Below, piece after piece: positions 23,700-35,799 of a stretch of 64,000 bases of DNA (its first letter is position 1; each line of letters starts with the position of its first letter). A model generated the notes under the pieces. That model ran no database searches. It had not been told where the DNA came from and saw only the letters and a list, made by a program, of their open reading frames with translations. The DNA is from Hirsutella rhossiliensis (Eukaryota > Ascomycota > Sordariomycetes > Hypocreales > Ophiocordycipitaceae), in the NCBI RefSeq assembly GCF_020360975.1, contig NW_025408680.1, positions 62,001 through 126,000 on the forward strand. Reading direction: 5' to 3'. Both the position numbers and the translations under genes were made by a program.

Positions 23700-25860
23700 T
23701 CTAGTTCGCTCGTCGTCGCGTTATAATATCTAACTAAGAAGCTAACTTAGGTAGTAGCGGCTCGCCTCCTTTAAAACCCCCTCCTTATAAGAAAGTCGCT
23801 ATAGTAGCGGGATCGGAGCGCTCTATCCTATGTTTTATATATATCGGGCGTCTTACTAATAAGCTTACCTATAAGTCCTTCGCCGGCTATTAAAACTAGT
23901 CTTATACGTATTAATCTTAGCTTTATCTTAGGTCGGTCCTACCTTTAGTATTTTTGCTAACTTTAATAGCTATAAAAGCTAAAGCGTATATCGCTTACGC
24001 CGACTTTAACTAGTCTTATTACTAAGTAAGTAACCCCTTCCCGCTATAGTACTATCTAAGTTCGGTGCTAATCTAAGTTCTAGATTACCTTTAAAGGTAA
24101 GGAGGCCGCTAATACCCTCTATTAAGTATAGTCTAAGGTTAATAGCCTTTCCCTTATTAAGGGTTTAGTATAAGAGCGCCTTTATTATACTACTTTAGAA
24201 ACTTATATTTACGCTAGTCGGAAGGCCCCCGCCGCTAAAGGTAAGGGCGCGTTAAGCGAGTCTGCCCCTAGTCTAGCTATAGTCGCTAAGAATATAGAGA
24301 CGCTTACGTTAGCTTTTACCTATTTTATAGATAATACCCGCTATATATATAAGTCCCTAGAGAAGTACTTAGGTAAGTTTAGCGACTCTATTAAGACCTT
24401 AGCCTAGGTCGGGCCTAAGTCGCTCTTAGTTACTTAAAAGACTCTTATAGCGGTTAACGATCTTACTAACTATTTCTATCCTATTACTAGCGATAGTCTT
24501 AACGCGGAGGATAGCGGCTTTAATCTTACTAGTCTTACTAGGCTTATTTTAGCCTTAATCCCTATTAATAAAGGGAAGGGCAAAGGTAAGGGTAAGGCGG
24601 CAGCTATGTCTAAGGCCCTATCTAAGGCTAAGGCTAAGGTATCTATGCCCGCGGCCGTCGCGGAGCCGGCTTAGGAGCTAACCGCGTCTCTCTCTAACGC
24701 CGAGCTATAGCCCGGTAGTTCTCTTAGCGCCGAGCCCGCCCTAAAGCGTCCCCGTCTTATATCGCCTACTAATCCTACTAACGCACCCGACTTTATCTAG
24801 TAGCGTCTTTATAGCCGTCGTAGTTTAGTCCTAGCTAAGATTATTACTAGTCTTAACCTTAATTAGATCTATAGTTATAGTATAGGCTATAGTAAACGCC
24901 TTTATACCGCCGCTAGTATAGGTCCTACCTTAGTATAGACCCTAGTTATTACTCTATCTTATAAGCTAGCCGTTTAAGCTAGCTCTAGTTTAGGTTTAGG
25001 GTTAGGTCTATTTAGTTATTATTAGGGTTCTCGTAGCGGTAGTAGTCCCTATACTCCTCGTAAGCCTTAGGTTACTCCCTCTTATACTCCGCGTACTACC
25101 TTAGGGGGGTCTTATTATTCCCGCCGCGATAATAAGGCGGACGTTACTACTAACGAGCTAAGCTAAGGTTATAGTTTAAGGGGGGCTAGTTATCGGCTCT
25201 ATCTTAGTTTAGTTCTAGGTTAAGTCTTATTTAGTTATAGTCTTTCGGTAGTAGGTCTTATTCTATAGCTATTAAGGTTAGTTTAGTTAGGTTATATTAG
25301 TTCTATTTAGTCTATAGTTTAATCGGTGAGGTTTATACTTAGTTTAGGTTTAGTTTAGTTAAAGCTATAGTCCTATAATTATAAGTCCTCTCTCTTTCTA
25401 AGTTACCTTAGTAAGGGAGGTAGTTAGCTAAGGTAGTCCTAGTTAGGGCCGCTCTATCCTTAGCGCGACCCCGGTTTTATTATTTAGTATATCTATATAT
25501 AGCCTCTAAGCTAGGTTAAACTAGCGGAGCCTGCCTAAGCGGAGGAACTATTACGCTAGCAGCGCCGCTATCTTTTTCCCTTAAAGGCCCGCTCTTATAT
25601 TACCTACGTCCTAGGCCTATATTAAGAGGGACTCCCTTACCTCTACTATTAATAGATAGTCAATTATCGTATAATAGATAGTATCCTATCTTTATCTATA
25701 GGTATATATTAGCGAAACTACGCTAAGGACCTATTAGTTAAAGAGGAAGTTATTAAGCCCGATCTTTCCTATATATATCTAGGTAATTACCGTGCTAATA
25801 TACTTAAGGAGGCCCTTATAACGGTCTAGCGTTATCGCCTTATCGAACCGAGGTAGGAAG
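23700..25860 (+). pseudogene. ORF X, antisense pseudo-frame in the 3' region of LINE-1
   Basis: The plus strand, opposite to the LINE genes, carries a long protein-like frame whose stops are all TAA or TAG. One phase runs from about 23760 past 24860 and includes KEAANTLY near 24097, ERLYYTTLETYIYASRKAPA near 24175-24230, a KGKGKGKGK run at about 24570-24600 and ALKRPRLISPTNPTN at about 24738-24782, which looks like a nuclear localisation signal. A Ser/Arg/Pro-rich part follows (near 25030-25130). Another phase at about 25490-25860 reads RRYLFPLKARSYITYVLGLY. Frames shift at least once. I recognise no family. Tail-to-tail with ORF2. The same region is present in LINE-2 and LINE-3. Confidence 0.55.
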
Positions 25861-25899
25861 TTAGCGGGGTAGAGGGTAGTCTAGTATTATTAGATTGCG

Positions 25900-28590
25900 T
25901 CTTCCCTAGCATTCTATTAGGCGGCCTATTCCTCGTTTAGCCTTTCGAGCGACTTAGCTTTATCTAGGAGGTCGTCCGTTCCTATCTAGCTTTAGACCCC
26001 CCTTATCTTCTCTACGAGGGGGGGTCTACCTAGAGGTAGTACTGCTAAGGGTCTACCCTCTCTTTAGCGTCGCCTCCTTTTAAGTATACCCGCGACTACG
26101 TTAAACGTATATTAGATTTAGCCTAGGAGCCTTAAGTCTTCTAGCCTTTAAAGGGTATCTATTATTCTTTAGTTTAAGTAGAGGTCGATTAAGGGCACCT
26201 ATACCTCCGCTTTAACTTAGTAGACTAAGGTCGCGTAGTAGGCACCTATTACTACCTAGAGGTAGGCTAACTAGTCCTAGGTAAGGTCCCGCGCGATTTT
26301 ATATAGTTTCCCCCTTATAGGCGTTATCTTATAGAATATAACTATAGTATAAGAGATTAAGGACCGGATTACCTTACTATAGACTTCCTTAGCGTATAGT
26401 AGGGTATAGCCTTACGTAGACGCCGTAAGCCCGGTTAGGGCTATAGTCTAGCGCTTTAACTTCGCTCGGAGTTATTTTAAGTACGCTTTTTAGCGTAGTT
26501 TCCGGTATACCTAAACCCTTAGTAAGCGGGCCTCTTAGACCAGGGTTACCACGTTAGCCCTAAGGTAGACTAGCGTCGTTATTGCTTATCTCCTTTATAT
26601 AAAGTATAGTAATTCGCTCTTCGACGGTTTAAAAGTAACCGCGAACTCGGTCGCTTATTCCGCGTATACCCTCTAAGCTTCCTTTAAGCGTACTACCGTA
26701 GTAGCCTCGTTAGGTCTAATACTAACTATATTTATATCGTCGGCGAAGCTAACGGTATAAATACTATATATTATACTAAGCCTTTTATATAAGGGGGTCA
26801 TATAGTATAAAAATAAGATTAGGGATAAGAGGGAGCCTTAAAAGACTCCTATTAGTACTTAAGTTAGCTTTAAGGTCCTCCTATTAAAGTAAAGGGTCGA
26901 TCTCCTATCGCTTATAAAGCTCTATATTAAGCTTATAAGCTACTTAGGGTATCCCCTAAGCTCTAGTTCCCTTATAAGCTTATTATAGTTAACTATATCG
27001 AATACGCCCTTAATATCTAGCTATAGGAATAATATAATACCCTTCTAGGCCTACGTCGCGTATATTAGTTCTATTATTAATAAGATCGCCGCCTTTATAG
27101 AGCGTTCCCTCCTATTCCTTATTTATCTATTTAGTAGGATACCGTTCGCCTCTATTACTCCCGCGATCCTCTAAGCTAGTATCTACTTAAGTACTTTTCC
27201 TACTATAAGTAGGAGGGAGATTAGTCTCTAACCCCTTACCGTATAGTAGGCGTCCGGCCTCTTACCTAGCTTTTAAATAACTATTATATTCGCGCTATAA
27301 AACCGACCTAGGAAATATAAGAGTTAGGTATAAGCGTTAAAGATTATAGCTAGTCGCTAGACTAAGGCTAGGCCGTACTTCTTAATAAACCTTAAAGGGA
27401 CGCCGTTTAGACCTATTACTTTCTAGCTTACTATCTTACTTAGCGCCCCTATAACGTTAGCTAGCTAGATCTATTAGTTAACTATAAGGGTCGCCTTAGC
27501 TATAGGCTAGGGTAGCCCTTAGGTTATACCGGCCTTCGGTAAGAAGAACTTAATAGCTAGTAGCTAGGCCTTTCCTTTAAAGGTTTCCGTTAGTTAGTCC
27601 TTGCTTTCTTTAACTAATAGTAGGATATAGGTTAGTTTTAGTAGTAGCCTATTATAGAGTCTTACTTACCTCTCTATATTCTAGAGCTTAGTATTAATAG
27701 CGCTAAATTCCTCTAAGAACTCGCGCTAATAGGCCCTCCTCGCCTCGCGGATAGTCCGCTTCTAAGCTATAGACGCCTTATATAGGTCTTCCTAGTTCGC
27801 CTTATTCCTTTCCTACCTATACTTCCTCCTTGCCCTCTTAGCCTCCCTTATCGCCCTCCTTACCTCTAGGGTAAACTATACGTTGCCCTTAGGTAATACT
27901 CGCCCCTAGCGCGAAACTATAGCTATCGCGATCTATACTAGAGTAGTAAAGATATAGTTTAGGTCCTTATCGATATCCTTAGGCGTTTAGAGCATTAGCT
28001 AGTATAGTCTTAGCCGGGATATAGTCTTAGCTTTAACTAGCTTTACTTCCGCTTCTTTCTACCTTAGGGCCGGTTTAAGTGCCTAGGCCTAGGTATCGAC
28101 CTATAGTATAATAGTTTAGGGGATATAGTCTAACCTAGTTAGGTCTAGGTCGGGCCTAGTATACTATATTCTAGTCTTTAGCGTTACCTAAGCTAGGTTA
28201 ATAGTACTATCCCTTTAGCTATAGAAGAATCTTATATACTCCCCTCTTAGGGTAGTAAGTTTAAGTTATAGCTTTATCGCCTTTTATATAAGTTATATCG
28301 CGCTATCTAAGGTTCTATTATATCTATCTTAAAGTAGGTAATAGATATTAAAGTCCCTTACTATTACTATAGGGTGCTCTAGTTCGATTACGCTTAGGTC
28401 GCGTAGCGCTCTTACCCTCGCGGCCTTTAGTAGTAAGTAAATCGCCTATAGTTTAATACTATCCCCGAAAATTACCTCGCTCTAGTTTAGTCTAGACCAG
28501 GGCGACTAAGTCCTTAGCCTAAGCCTTTTATATATATATAGCGCGTACCTCCCCTCCTTATAGACTAGGCTATAGGGCGCCGCTCTAGGG
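25900..28590 (-). pseudogene. LINE-1 ORF2: endonuclease and reverse transcriptase
   Basis: Minus-strand reading gives an endonuclease with DFNIYYLL at about 28358-28335 (family GDFNxHHPxWG) and LDYIP near 28130, then the reverse transcriptase: GAFNxVNYNKLI-type block near 27020-26980, GVL, a stop, GSLLSLILF near 26850-26800 (family GVPQGSPLSPxLF) and SFADD at 26750-26736, the intact catalytic motif. The C-terminal part (about 26060-25900) matches the cysteine/histidine region of fungal LINEs seen more clearly in LINE-2. The FADD is spelled TTC-GCC-GAC-GAT and so is immune to RIP. The protein nicks target DNA and copies element RNA there. Confidence 0.9.
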
Positions 28591-28600
28591 GGGGGGGGGG
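28588..28600. repeat. 13-bp G homopolymer
   Basis: A run of 13 G lies at the junction of ORF1 and ORF2 in LINE-1. The corresponding place in LINE-2 (about 32632-32641) has a shorter C run, as expected for the inverted copy. Homopolymers of C/G escape RIP because they contain no CA or TG. Length may be unreliable in sequencing. Confidence 0.8.
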
Positions 28601-28849
28601 CCGCCTCCTAGTATAGCTTTTACTTCCTATAGTACTATTAGGTTAAAGCTAGCCCGGTAGTAAAGCGCTAACTAAGCTAGCTTATATCTCTTCTATATAT
28701 TTTAGAATAGTACTTTTAGTTATATATAAGTAGGGTTAGGGTAAAAGGGGTCGTTTATATAGGGAGGGAGGCGCTCTATCTCTTAGCGCTTCTTTATCTA
28801 CTATACCTACGAATATCGTTTATACTTAGTTTAGCCTCCCTAGCCCTAC

Positions 28850-30170
28850 TAGCCGGCGGGTATCTTAAGCTCGACCTCTTATCTTGGCGCGGTCTACCTA
28901 GTCCCTACTTCCGGACTATAGTCGATTTAGGAACGCCCTAGGTTTCGATAGTAGGGAGTACCCGTTACTTAGCGTACGTTTAGGTATTCGCGAACTATTA
29001 AGGTTAACGTAGGTAGTTTTCCCTTACCTTTTCCTAGGCTTTATTCGCTATAAGGTAGGTCTAGGTCTACGATAGGTAGTCCCCTTAGTATAAGATATAG
29101 TTATAAGGGATTTTGCCTTTCTTAGCCCTATATTCGTCCTTACCTCCGTCGTATACTAGACTCTTATATTAGCTATAGAGTTATATCGATATATATTACC
29201 TAGCGATATAGCTATATCTATAGTAATTATAGTACCTCTATAGTTAGACCGACTTATTGTAGGGTTTATATTAAAAGATCTATACTTTAAAGACTAGGCC
29301 TAGGTCGTAGAGCTTATTAGCCTCCTTTAGGCTACCGACCTTAATAAGTATAGTTATCGCCGTCGATATCTTAGATTAAGGGCATAGCGCCTAGGCCTAG
29401 AGGACCTTAACTTTATTCGCCTCTATAATCTTATAAAGTAATCGCTCCCTATTTACTATCGCTACCCTTAAAGGGACGTTCTTTATAACTACTATATACG
29501 CGCGGTAGGAGATTATAGCCTCTAGTCTAAATACGGCCTTAACCTAGCCTTAGTCCTTTTAATAGGCTCTCGCCGTAGTATTAAATATAACCGCGATATC
29601 TCCGCTTTAGAAGCGCCTCGCCGCTATAGCGCTTATAGCTTTTAGGGCTATATTTACCGCCTTTACTATATCCTTTAGTTCGCGGCTTAGGATTTCGGGC
29701 GGTGCCTTAGTAAGGACTACGATAATCTCGCGTTTATAGCGCGGTAGGACCTATTTTACTATAGCTTTATATTAGGTCGGTCTCTTAGTCTTAGCTATAA
29801 CCGCGGCCTAGGTTCGCTTAGGGCCCCTTAGGCCTAAAGCGATACCTAGGCGGAGTTCTTCCTTAACTACCTCCTTAATTATATCCTAGATTATTGTCTT
29901 AAAGCTCTTATCCGCGCGGAGCACCGCTAACGACGCGCTACTAGCGCGGCTCTTCGCCTTAGAGAGCTATTCGACTACTACCTATACCTTACCGAACTAT
30001 ATACTTAGGATAAAGCCCGCGAGTTTATTATATACTACTTTTTCTATAGGGTCGCTCGGCGCTTAGGCTAGTATCGTATCGCTACTTTAGGTTTATTAAC
30101 TCGCTCTATTAGGGTATATAAATTTAAGTAGCGTCTCTTCGCGCTACGCGCTCTAATTAAGCTTAGTACG
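28850..30170 (-). pseudogene. LINE-1 ORF1: gag-like nucleic-acid-binding protein
   Basis: The minus strand reads VAALDVLSLIRARSAKRRYLNLYTLI near 30180-30090 (shortened here to its landmarks) and, at about 29260-29190, a CCHC-type zinc knuckle in which Cys codons have become Tyr or Ser (SV, a stop, L, a stop, RYYNYYRYSYIA). A second knuckle-like part follows with KGKIPYNYILY. ORF1 proteins with such knuckles coat LINE RNA. Cys-to-Tyr by TGT/TGC to TAT/TAC is the expected RIP outcome. Confidence 0.78.
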
Positions 30171-30339
30171 TCGAGGGCCGCTACTATATCTACCTACCCC
30201 TTAGCTTTAGCGTAGTATCGTTACTAAGGGTAATTAATACTACTAAATTAATTCCTAGTATTAGTTAGTATTTTAGTTATAATATATACTTACTATAAGC
30301 GTATATCGGTTTCGCGAGAAGTTTTTTCTCCTTTAAATT

Positions 30340-30900
30340 TATATTATATCCTTTATTTTATTTATATTAAATACTAAGTTATATAGCTATATTAGTTAGT
30401 ATATAGGTCTTATTAATCGATTTTATTATATCCGCTAGTTTAGTTATTATTTTCGTTTATATTACTAAAGCCTATAATAATTTACTTAAAAGGTTATCCT
30501 TTTTATCTTATTTAGTAGCTAAATTATTATAAAAATTTACTCTCTTTTATATTTATTAGTCTTAAAAACTTATATCTTCGTTTTAATATAGCTAGCTAGT
30601 TTTCTAGTTAATTAATAGGTTACTCTCCTATAACTATAAAAGCCTTAATATAAGGTTATATTCTTTAATATCTATAATATTAAAGTTAACTTTTTTATTA
30701 TAGCCTTAAATATTAATATTAAAGTAATTAATCTCTATATTAATAATTCTATTATTATAGTTAAAGGCCTCTCCTTTAATATTTATAAGTTTATATAGAT
30801 CTTTCTTATATCTTTATATAAGTTAGTAACGATTAATAACTTTAAGTAAAATATAATTACTTATTACGCTATAGTTTAAAAGTATATATATATAATATCC
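30340..30900 (-). pseudogene. gypsy-B1 segment between LINE-1 and LINE-2 (561 bp)
   Basis: It is collinear with gypsy-B2 53725-54295, which identifies it as the next part of the same element (upstream of the reverse transcriptase on the minus strand, so probably protease or pol N-terminus). No motif can be read with confidence. It is the spacer between the two head-to-head LINEs. Confidence 0.8.
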
Positions 30901-31059
30901 TATAAAAAAGCTTCTCGCGAAACCGATATACGCTTATAGTAGGTACGTATTATAACTAAAAAACTAACTAATACTAGGAATTAATTTAGCGGTATTAATT
31001 ACCCTTAGTAACGATACTATACTAAGGCTAAGGAGTAAGTAAATATAGTAGCGGCTATT

Positions 31060-32400
31060 AACGTACTAAGCTTAACTAAAGCGTATAGCGCGAAGAGATA
31101 CTACCTAAATTTATATACTTTAATAGGGCGAGTTAATAAACCTAAAGTAGCGATATAATATTAGCTTAAGCGCTAAGCGACCTTATAGAAAAAGTAATAT
31201 ATAATAAACTCGCGGGCTTTATCTTAAGCGTATAGTTTAGTAGGGTATAGGTAGTAGTTAAACGGCTTTTTAAGGTAAAGAGCTATACTAGTAGCGCGTT
31301 ATCGGCGGTGCTTTATATAAATAAGAGCTTTAAGATAATAATTTAAGAAGTAATTAAGGAGGTAGTTAAGGAAGAACTCTACTTAGGCATTACTTTAGGC
31401 CTAGGGGGCCCTAAGTAAACCTAGGCCGCGGTTATAGCTAAGACTAAAAGACTAACTTAATATAAAGCTATAGTAAAATAGGTCCTACTACGCTATAAAC
31501 GTAAGATTATTATAGTCTTTACTAAGGCGCCGCTTAAAATCCTAAGCCGCGAACTAAAAGATATAGTAAAGGCGGTAAATATAGCCTTAAAAGCTATAAG
31601 CGCTATATTAGCGAGGCGCCTTTAAAGTAGAGATATCGTAGTTATATTTAATACTATAGCGAGAGCCTATTAAAAGGACTAAGGCTAAGTTAAGGCTATA
31701 TTTAAACTAAAGGCTATAATTACCTACTATATATATATAGTAGTCGCTAAGAATATCCCCTTAAGGGTAGCGATAGTAAATAGGGAGCGATTACTTTATA
31801 AGATTATAAAGGTAAATAAAGTTAAGGTCCTTTAAGCTTAAGCGCTAAGCCCTTAATCTAAGATATTAATAGTAATAACTATACTTATTAAGGTTAGTAG
31901 CTTAAAGGAGGCTAATAGGCTCTATAACTTAGGCCTAGTCTTTAAAGTATAAATCTTTTAATATAAACCCTATAATAAGTTAGCTTAACTATAAAGGTAC
32001 TATAATTACTATAGGTATAGCTATATAGCTAAATAGTATATATTAATATAACTTTATAGCTAATATAAAAGCATAATATATAATAAAGGTAAGGATAAAT
32101 ATAAGGCTAAGAAGGGCGAAATCCCTTATAACTATATCTTATATTAAGGGGACTACTTATTATAGACCTAGACTTACCTTATAGCGAATAAAGCCTAGGA
32201 AAAGGTAAGGGAAAACTACCTATAATAACCTTAATAGTTCGTAAATACCTAGATATATACTAAGTAATAGGTACTCCTTACTATCGAAACCTAAGGCGTT
32301 CTTAAACCGACCGCGGTCTAGAAGTAAGGACTAAGTAGACCGCGCTAAGATAAGAGGTCGAGCTTAAGACACCCGCTAGCTAATAGGGCTAGGGAGGCCG
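31060..32400 (+). pseudogene. LINE-2 ORF1
   Basis: Counterpart of LINE-1 ORF1. The zinc knuckle lies at about 31978-32035, where every Cys reads Tyr or is lost (LN, YKGTIITIG-like in one phase; YYNYYRYSYIA in another), and is followed by KKGEIPYNYILY near 32115-32145. CG-spelled stretches such as ARRYYLN near 31085-31110 survive. It is more degraded than LINE-1 ORF1. Confidence 0.72.
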
Positions 32401-32639
32401 AACTAAGTACGAATAATATTTATAGGTATAATAAATAAAAAAGCGCTAAGAGATAAAGCGCCTCCCTCTTTATATAAACGACCTCTTTTACCCTAACCCT
32501 ACTTATATATAACTAAAAGTACTATTCTAAAATATATAAAAGAGATATAAGTTAGCTTAGTTAGCGCTTTACTACTAAGCTAACTTTAACTTAATAGTAC
32601 TATAAGAAGTAAAAGCTATACTAAGAGGCGGCCCTCCCC

Positions 32640-35600
32640 CCCTTAAAGCGGCGCCTTATAGCCTAGTCTATAAGGAAAGGAAGTACGCGCTATATATATA
32701 TAAAAGGCTTAGGCTAGGGACTTAGTTACCTTAGTCTAAACTAAACTAAAGTAAGGTAATTTTTAAGGATAGTATTAAACTATAAGTAATATACTTATTA
32801 CTAAGGGCCGCTAAGACTAGTTAGTACGTTATATAACCTAAGTATAATTAAACTAAAGCACCTTATAGTAATAGTAAGGGACTTTAATATCTATTACCTA
32901 CTTTAAGATAGATATAATAGAACCTTAGATAGCGCGATATAACTTATATAAAAGGTAATAAGATTATAATTTAAACTTACTACTTTAAGAAGGGAGTATA
33001 TAAGATTTTTCTATAGCTAAAGGGATAGTACTATTAACCTAGCTTAAGTAACGCTAAAGACTAAGATATAGTATACTAAGCTTAACCTAAACCTAACTAA
33101 GTTAAACTATATCCCTTAAACTATTATATTATAGGTTAATACTTAGGCCTAAGTACCTAAACTAGCCCTAAGGTAAAAGAAGTAAAAGTAAAGCTAGTTA
33201 AAGCTAAGACTATATCTTAGCTAAGACTATACTAGCTAATACTTTAAACGCTTAAGGATATCGACTAAGACCTAAACTATATCTTTACTACTTTAGTATA
33301 AATCGTAATAGCTATAGTTCTACGCTAAGGGCGAGTACTACTTAAGGGTAATATATAGTTTACTTTAAAGGTAAGGAGGGTAATAAGGGAGGCTAAGAGG
33401 GTAAGGAGGAAGTATAAGCGGGAAAGGAGTAAAGCGAACTAAGTAGACCTATATAAGGCGTCTATAGCTTAAAAGTAGACCGTCTACGAGGCGAGGAGGG
33501 CCTATTAGCGTAAGTTCTTAAAGGAATTTAGCGCCGATAATACTAAGCTCTAGAATATAAAGAGGTAGGCTAGACTCTATAGTAAGCTACTATTAAAACC
33601 GACCTATATCCTACTACTAGTTAAAGAAAGCGAGGACTAACTAATAGAAACCTTTAAAGGAAAGGCCTAGATATTAGCTACTAAGTTCTTCTTACTAAAG
33701 GTAGGTATAACTTAAGGGATATCCTAGCCTATAGCTAAGGCGACCCTTATAGTTAACTAATAGATCTAGCTAGCTAACGTTATAGCGGCGCTAAGTAAGA
33801 TAGTAAGTTAGAAAGTAATAGGCTTAGATAGCGTCCCCTTAAGGTTTATTAAGAAGTATAGACTAGCCTTAGTCTAGCAACTAGCTATAATCTTTAATAC
33901 CTATACTTAACTCTTATATTTCTTAGAATAGTTTTATAGCGTAAATATAGTAGTAATCTAAAAGCTAAGTAAGAGGCTAAAAGCTTACTATATAGTAAGG
34001 GGATAGAGACTAATTTCCCTCCTACCTATAATAGGGAAAGTACTTAAGTAGATACTAGCTTAGAGTATTATAGGAGCTATAAAGGCGAACGGTATCTTAT
34101 TAAATAGATAAATAAGGAATAAGAGGGAGCGCTTTATAAAAGTAGCGATCCTATTAGTAATAAAACTAATATATAAGACCTAAGTATAAAGGGGCATTAT
34201 ATTATTCCTATAGCTAGATATTAAAAGCGTATTTAATATAGTTAACTATAATAAGCTTATAAGGGAACTAGTACTTTAAGGATACCTTAGATAGCTTATA
34301 AGCTTAATATAAAGCTTTATAAGTAATAAAAGATCGACCCTTTACTTTAATAAAAGGACTTTAAAGCTAACTTAAGTACTAATAAGAGTCCTTTAAGGCT
34401 CCCCCTTATCTTTAATCTTATTTTTATACTATATAAGCCCCTTATATAAAAGGCTTAATACGATTTATAGTATTTATACTATTAGCTTTACCGACGATAT
34501 AAATATAGTTAGTATTAAACCTAATAAGGCTATAATAGTAGTATACTTAAAGGAGGCTTAGAAGGTATACGTAGAGTAAGCGGCTAAGTTTATAGTTACT
34601 TTTAAACTATTAAAGAGCGAGTTAATATACTTTATATAAAGGAGATAAGCGATAATAACGCTAGTTAGCTTTAAGACTAACGTAGTAATACCGGTCTAAG
34701 AGGCCCGCTTACTAAGGGTTTAGGTATACTAGAAACTATACTAGAAAGTATACTTAAAATAGCTCTAAGTAAAGATAAAGCGCTAGACTATAGCCTTAAC
34801 TAAGCTTATATTATCTATATAGGGCTATACCTTACTACGCGCTAATGAAGTCTATAATAAGGTAATCCGGTCTTTAATCTCCTATACTATAGTTATATTT
34901 TATAAGATAACGCTTATAAGAGGGAAACTATATAAGATTACGTAGGACTTAGTATAGGACTAGTTAGCCTGCCTCTAAGTAGTAATAAGCGCTTACTACG
35001 CGACCTTAGTCTACTAAGTAAAAGTAAAAGCGTAGGTGCCTTTAATTAACCTTTACTTAAACTAAAGAATAATAGATACCCTTTAAAAGTTAAAGGATTT
35101 AGGGCTCCTAAGCTAAATTTAACGCGTATATAATATAGTCGCGGGTATACTTAAGAGGAGGCGACGCTAGAGAGTAAGTAGGCCCTTAGCGGTGCTACTA
35201 CTTAGTAGGCCCCCCCTTATAGAGGAGATAAGGGGGGTCTAAAGGTAGATAGGATTAAACGACCTCTTAGATAAAGCTAGGTCGCTTAAAAGGCTAAATA
35301 AGGAATAGGCCGCTTAATAAAACGCTAAGAAAGACGCGATTTAATAATACTAAACTACCTTTTACCCTACTAACTTCTTACTATAGTTTAATAAAGTAAT
35401 AACGCTAGACCGTTATAAGGGCCTCCCTAAGTATATTAGTATAGTAATTGCTTAGATATATATAAGAAAGATCGGGCTTAATAACTTCCTCTTTAACTAA
35501 TAAGTCCTTAGTATAGTCTTACTAATATATACCTATAAATAAAAATAAGATACTATCTACTACGCGATAATTAACTATCTATTAATAAAGGAGGTAAGAA

Positions 35601-35720
35601 AGTCCCTCTTAATATAGGCCTAGGATATAAGTAATATAAGAGTAAGCTATTAAGGGAAAAAGATAGTAGCGCTACTAGTATAATAGTTCCTTTACTTAGG
35701 TAGGCTCTATTAGTTTAACC
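32640..35720 (+). pseudogene. LINE-2 ORF2: endonuclease, reverse transcriptase, C-terminal domain
   Basis: Plus-strand landmarks: VRDFNIYYLL at about 32870-32900 (endonuclease), LDIKSVFNIVNYNKLIRELVL near 34218-34278 in two blocks, GVL, a stop, GSPLSLILF near 34390-34425, and SFTDD at 34484-34498, where GCC to ACC turned the family's FADD into FTDD. The C-terminal part at about 35410-35700 (LDRYKGLPKYISIVIA, then IRKIGLNNFLFN) matches the region after the reverse transcriptase in fungal LINEs, with its Cys/His-rich stretch altered to Tyr. The protein ends near 35720, 2.6 kb before the element end. Confidence 0.87.
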
Positions 35721-35799
35721 TAGCCTAGAGGCTATATATAGATATACTAGATAATAGGGCTAGGGTCGCGCTAAAGATAGAGCGGCCCTAACCGCGACT

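Larger units (their letters stand above)
22965..30339 (-). mobile_element. LINE-1, full-length non-LTR retrotransposon (7,375 bp, probably Tad1-type)
   Basis: Minus-strand order: 5' end near 30339, ORF1 with zinc knuckles (about 30170-28850), ORF2 with endonuclease and reverse transcriptase (about 28590-25900), then a 2.9-kb 3' region containing the antisense ORF X, ending in a TAA-repeat tail (22965-22985 as ATT repeats on the plus strand). An 18-bp TSD with one mismatch flanks it (22947-22964 and 30340-30357, TATATTATAT core), typical of target-primed reverse transcription. It lies in gypsy-B1. It is richer in CG and keeps more TG/CA than LINE-2. The Tad1 label is inferred from the fungal setting and domain order. 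Confidence 0.92.

Noticed and set aside
22965..25860. The ORF X region as an independent element next to the LINE
   Set aside because: It sits inside the TSDs of LINE-1 and LINE-2, no TSD or TIR separates it from ORF2, and LINE-3 contains it alone with the LINE tail, as 5' truncation predicts.
30281..30960. The inverted repeat around 30330/30905 as TIRs of a DNA transposon
   Set aside because: The inverted similarity extends over the full 7.4-kb LINEs, each with its own TSD and tail. It is two opposed LINE insertions, not one TIR element.
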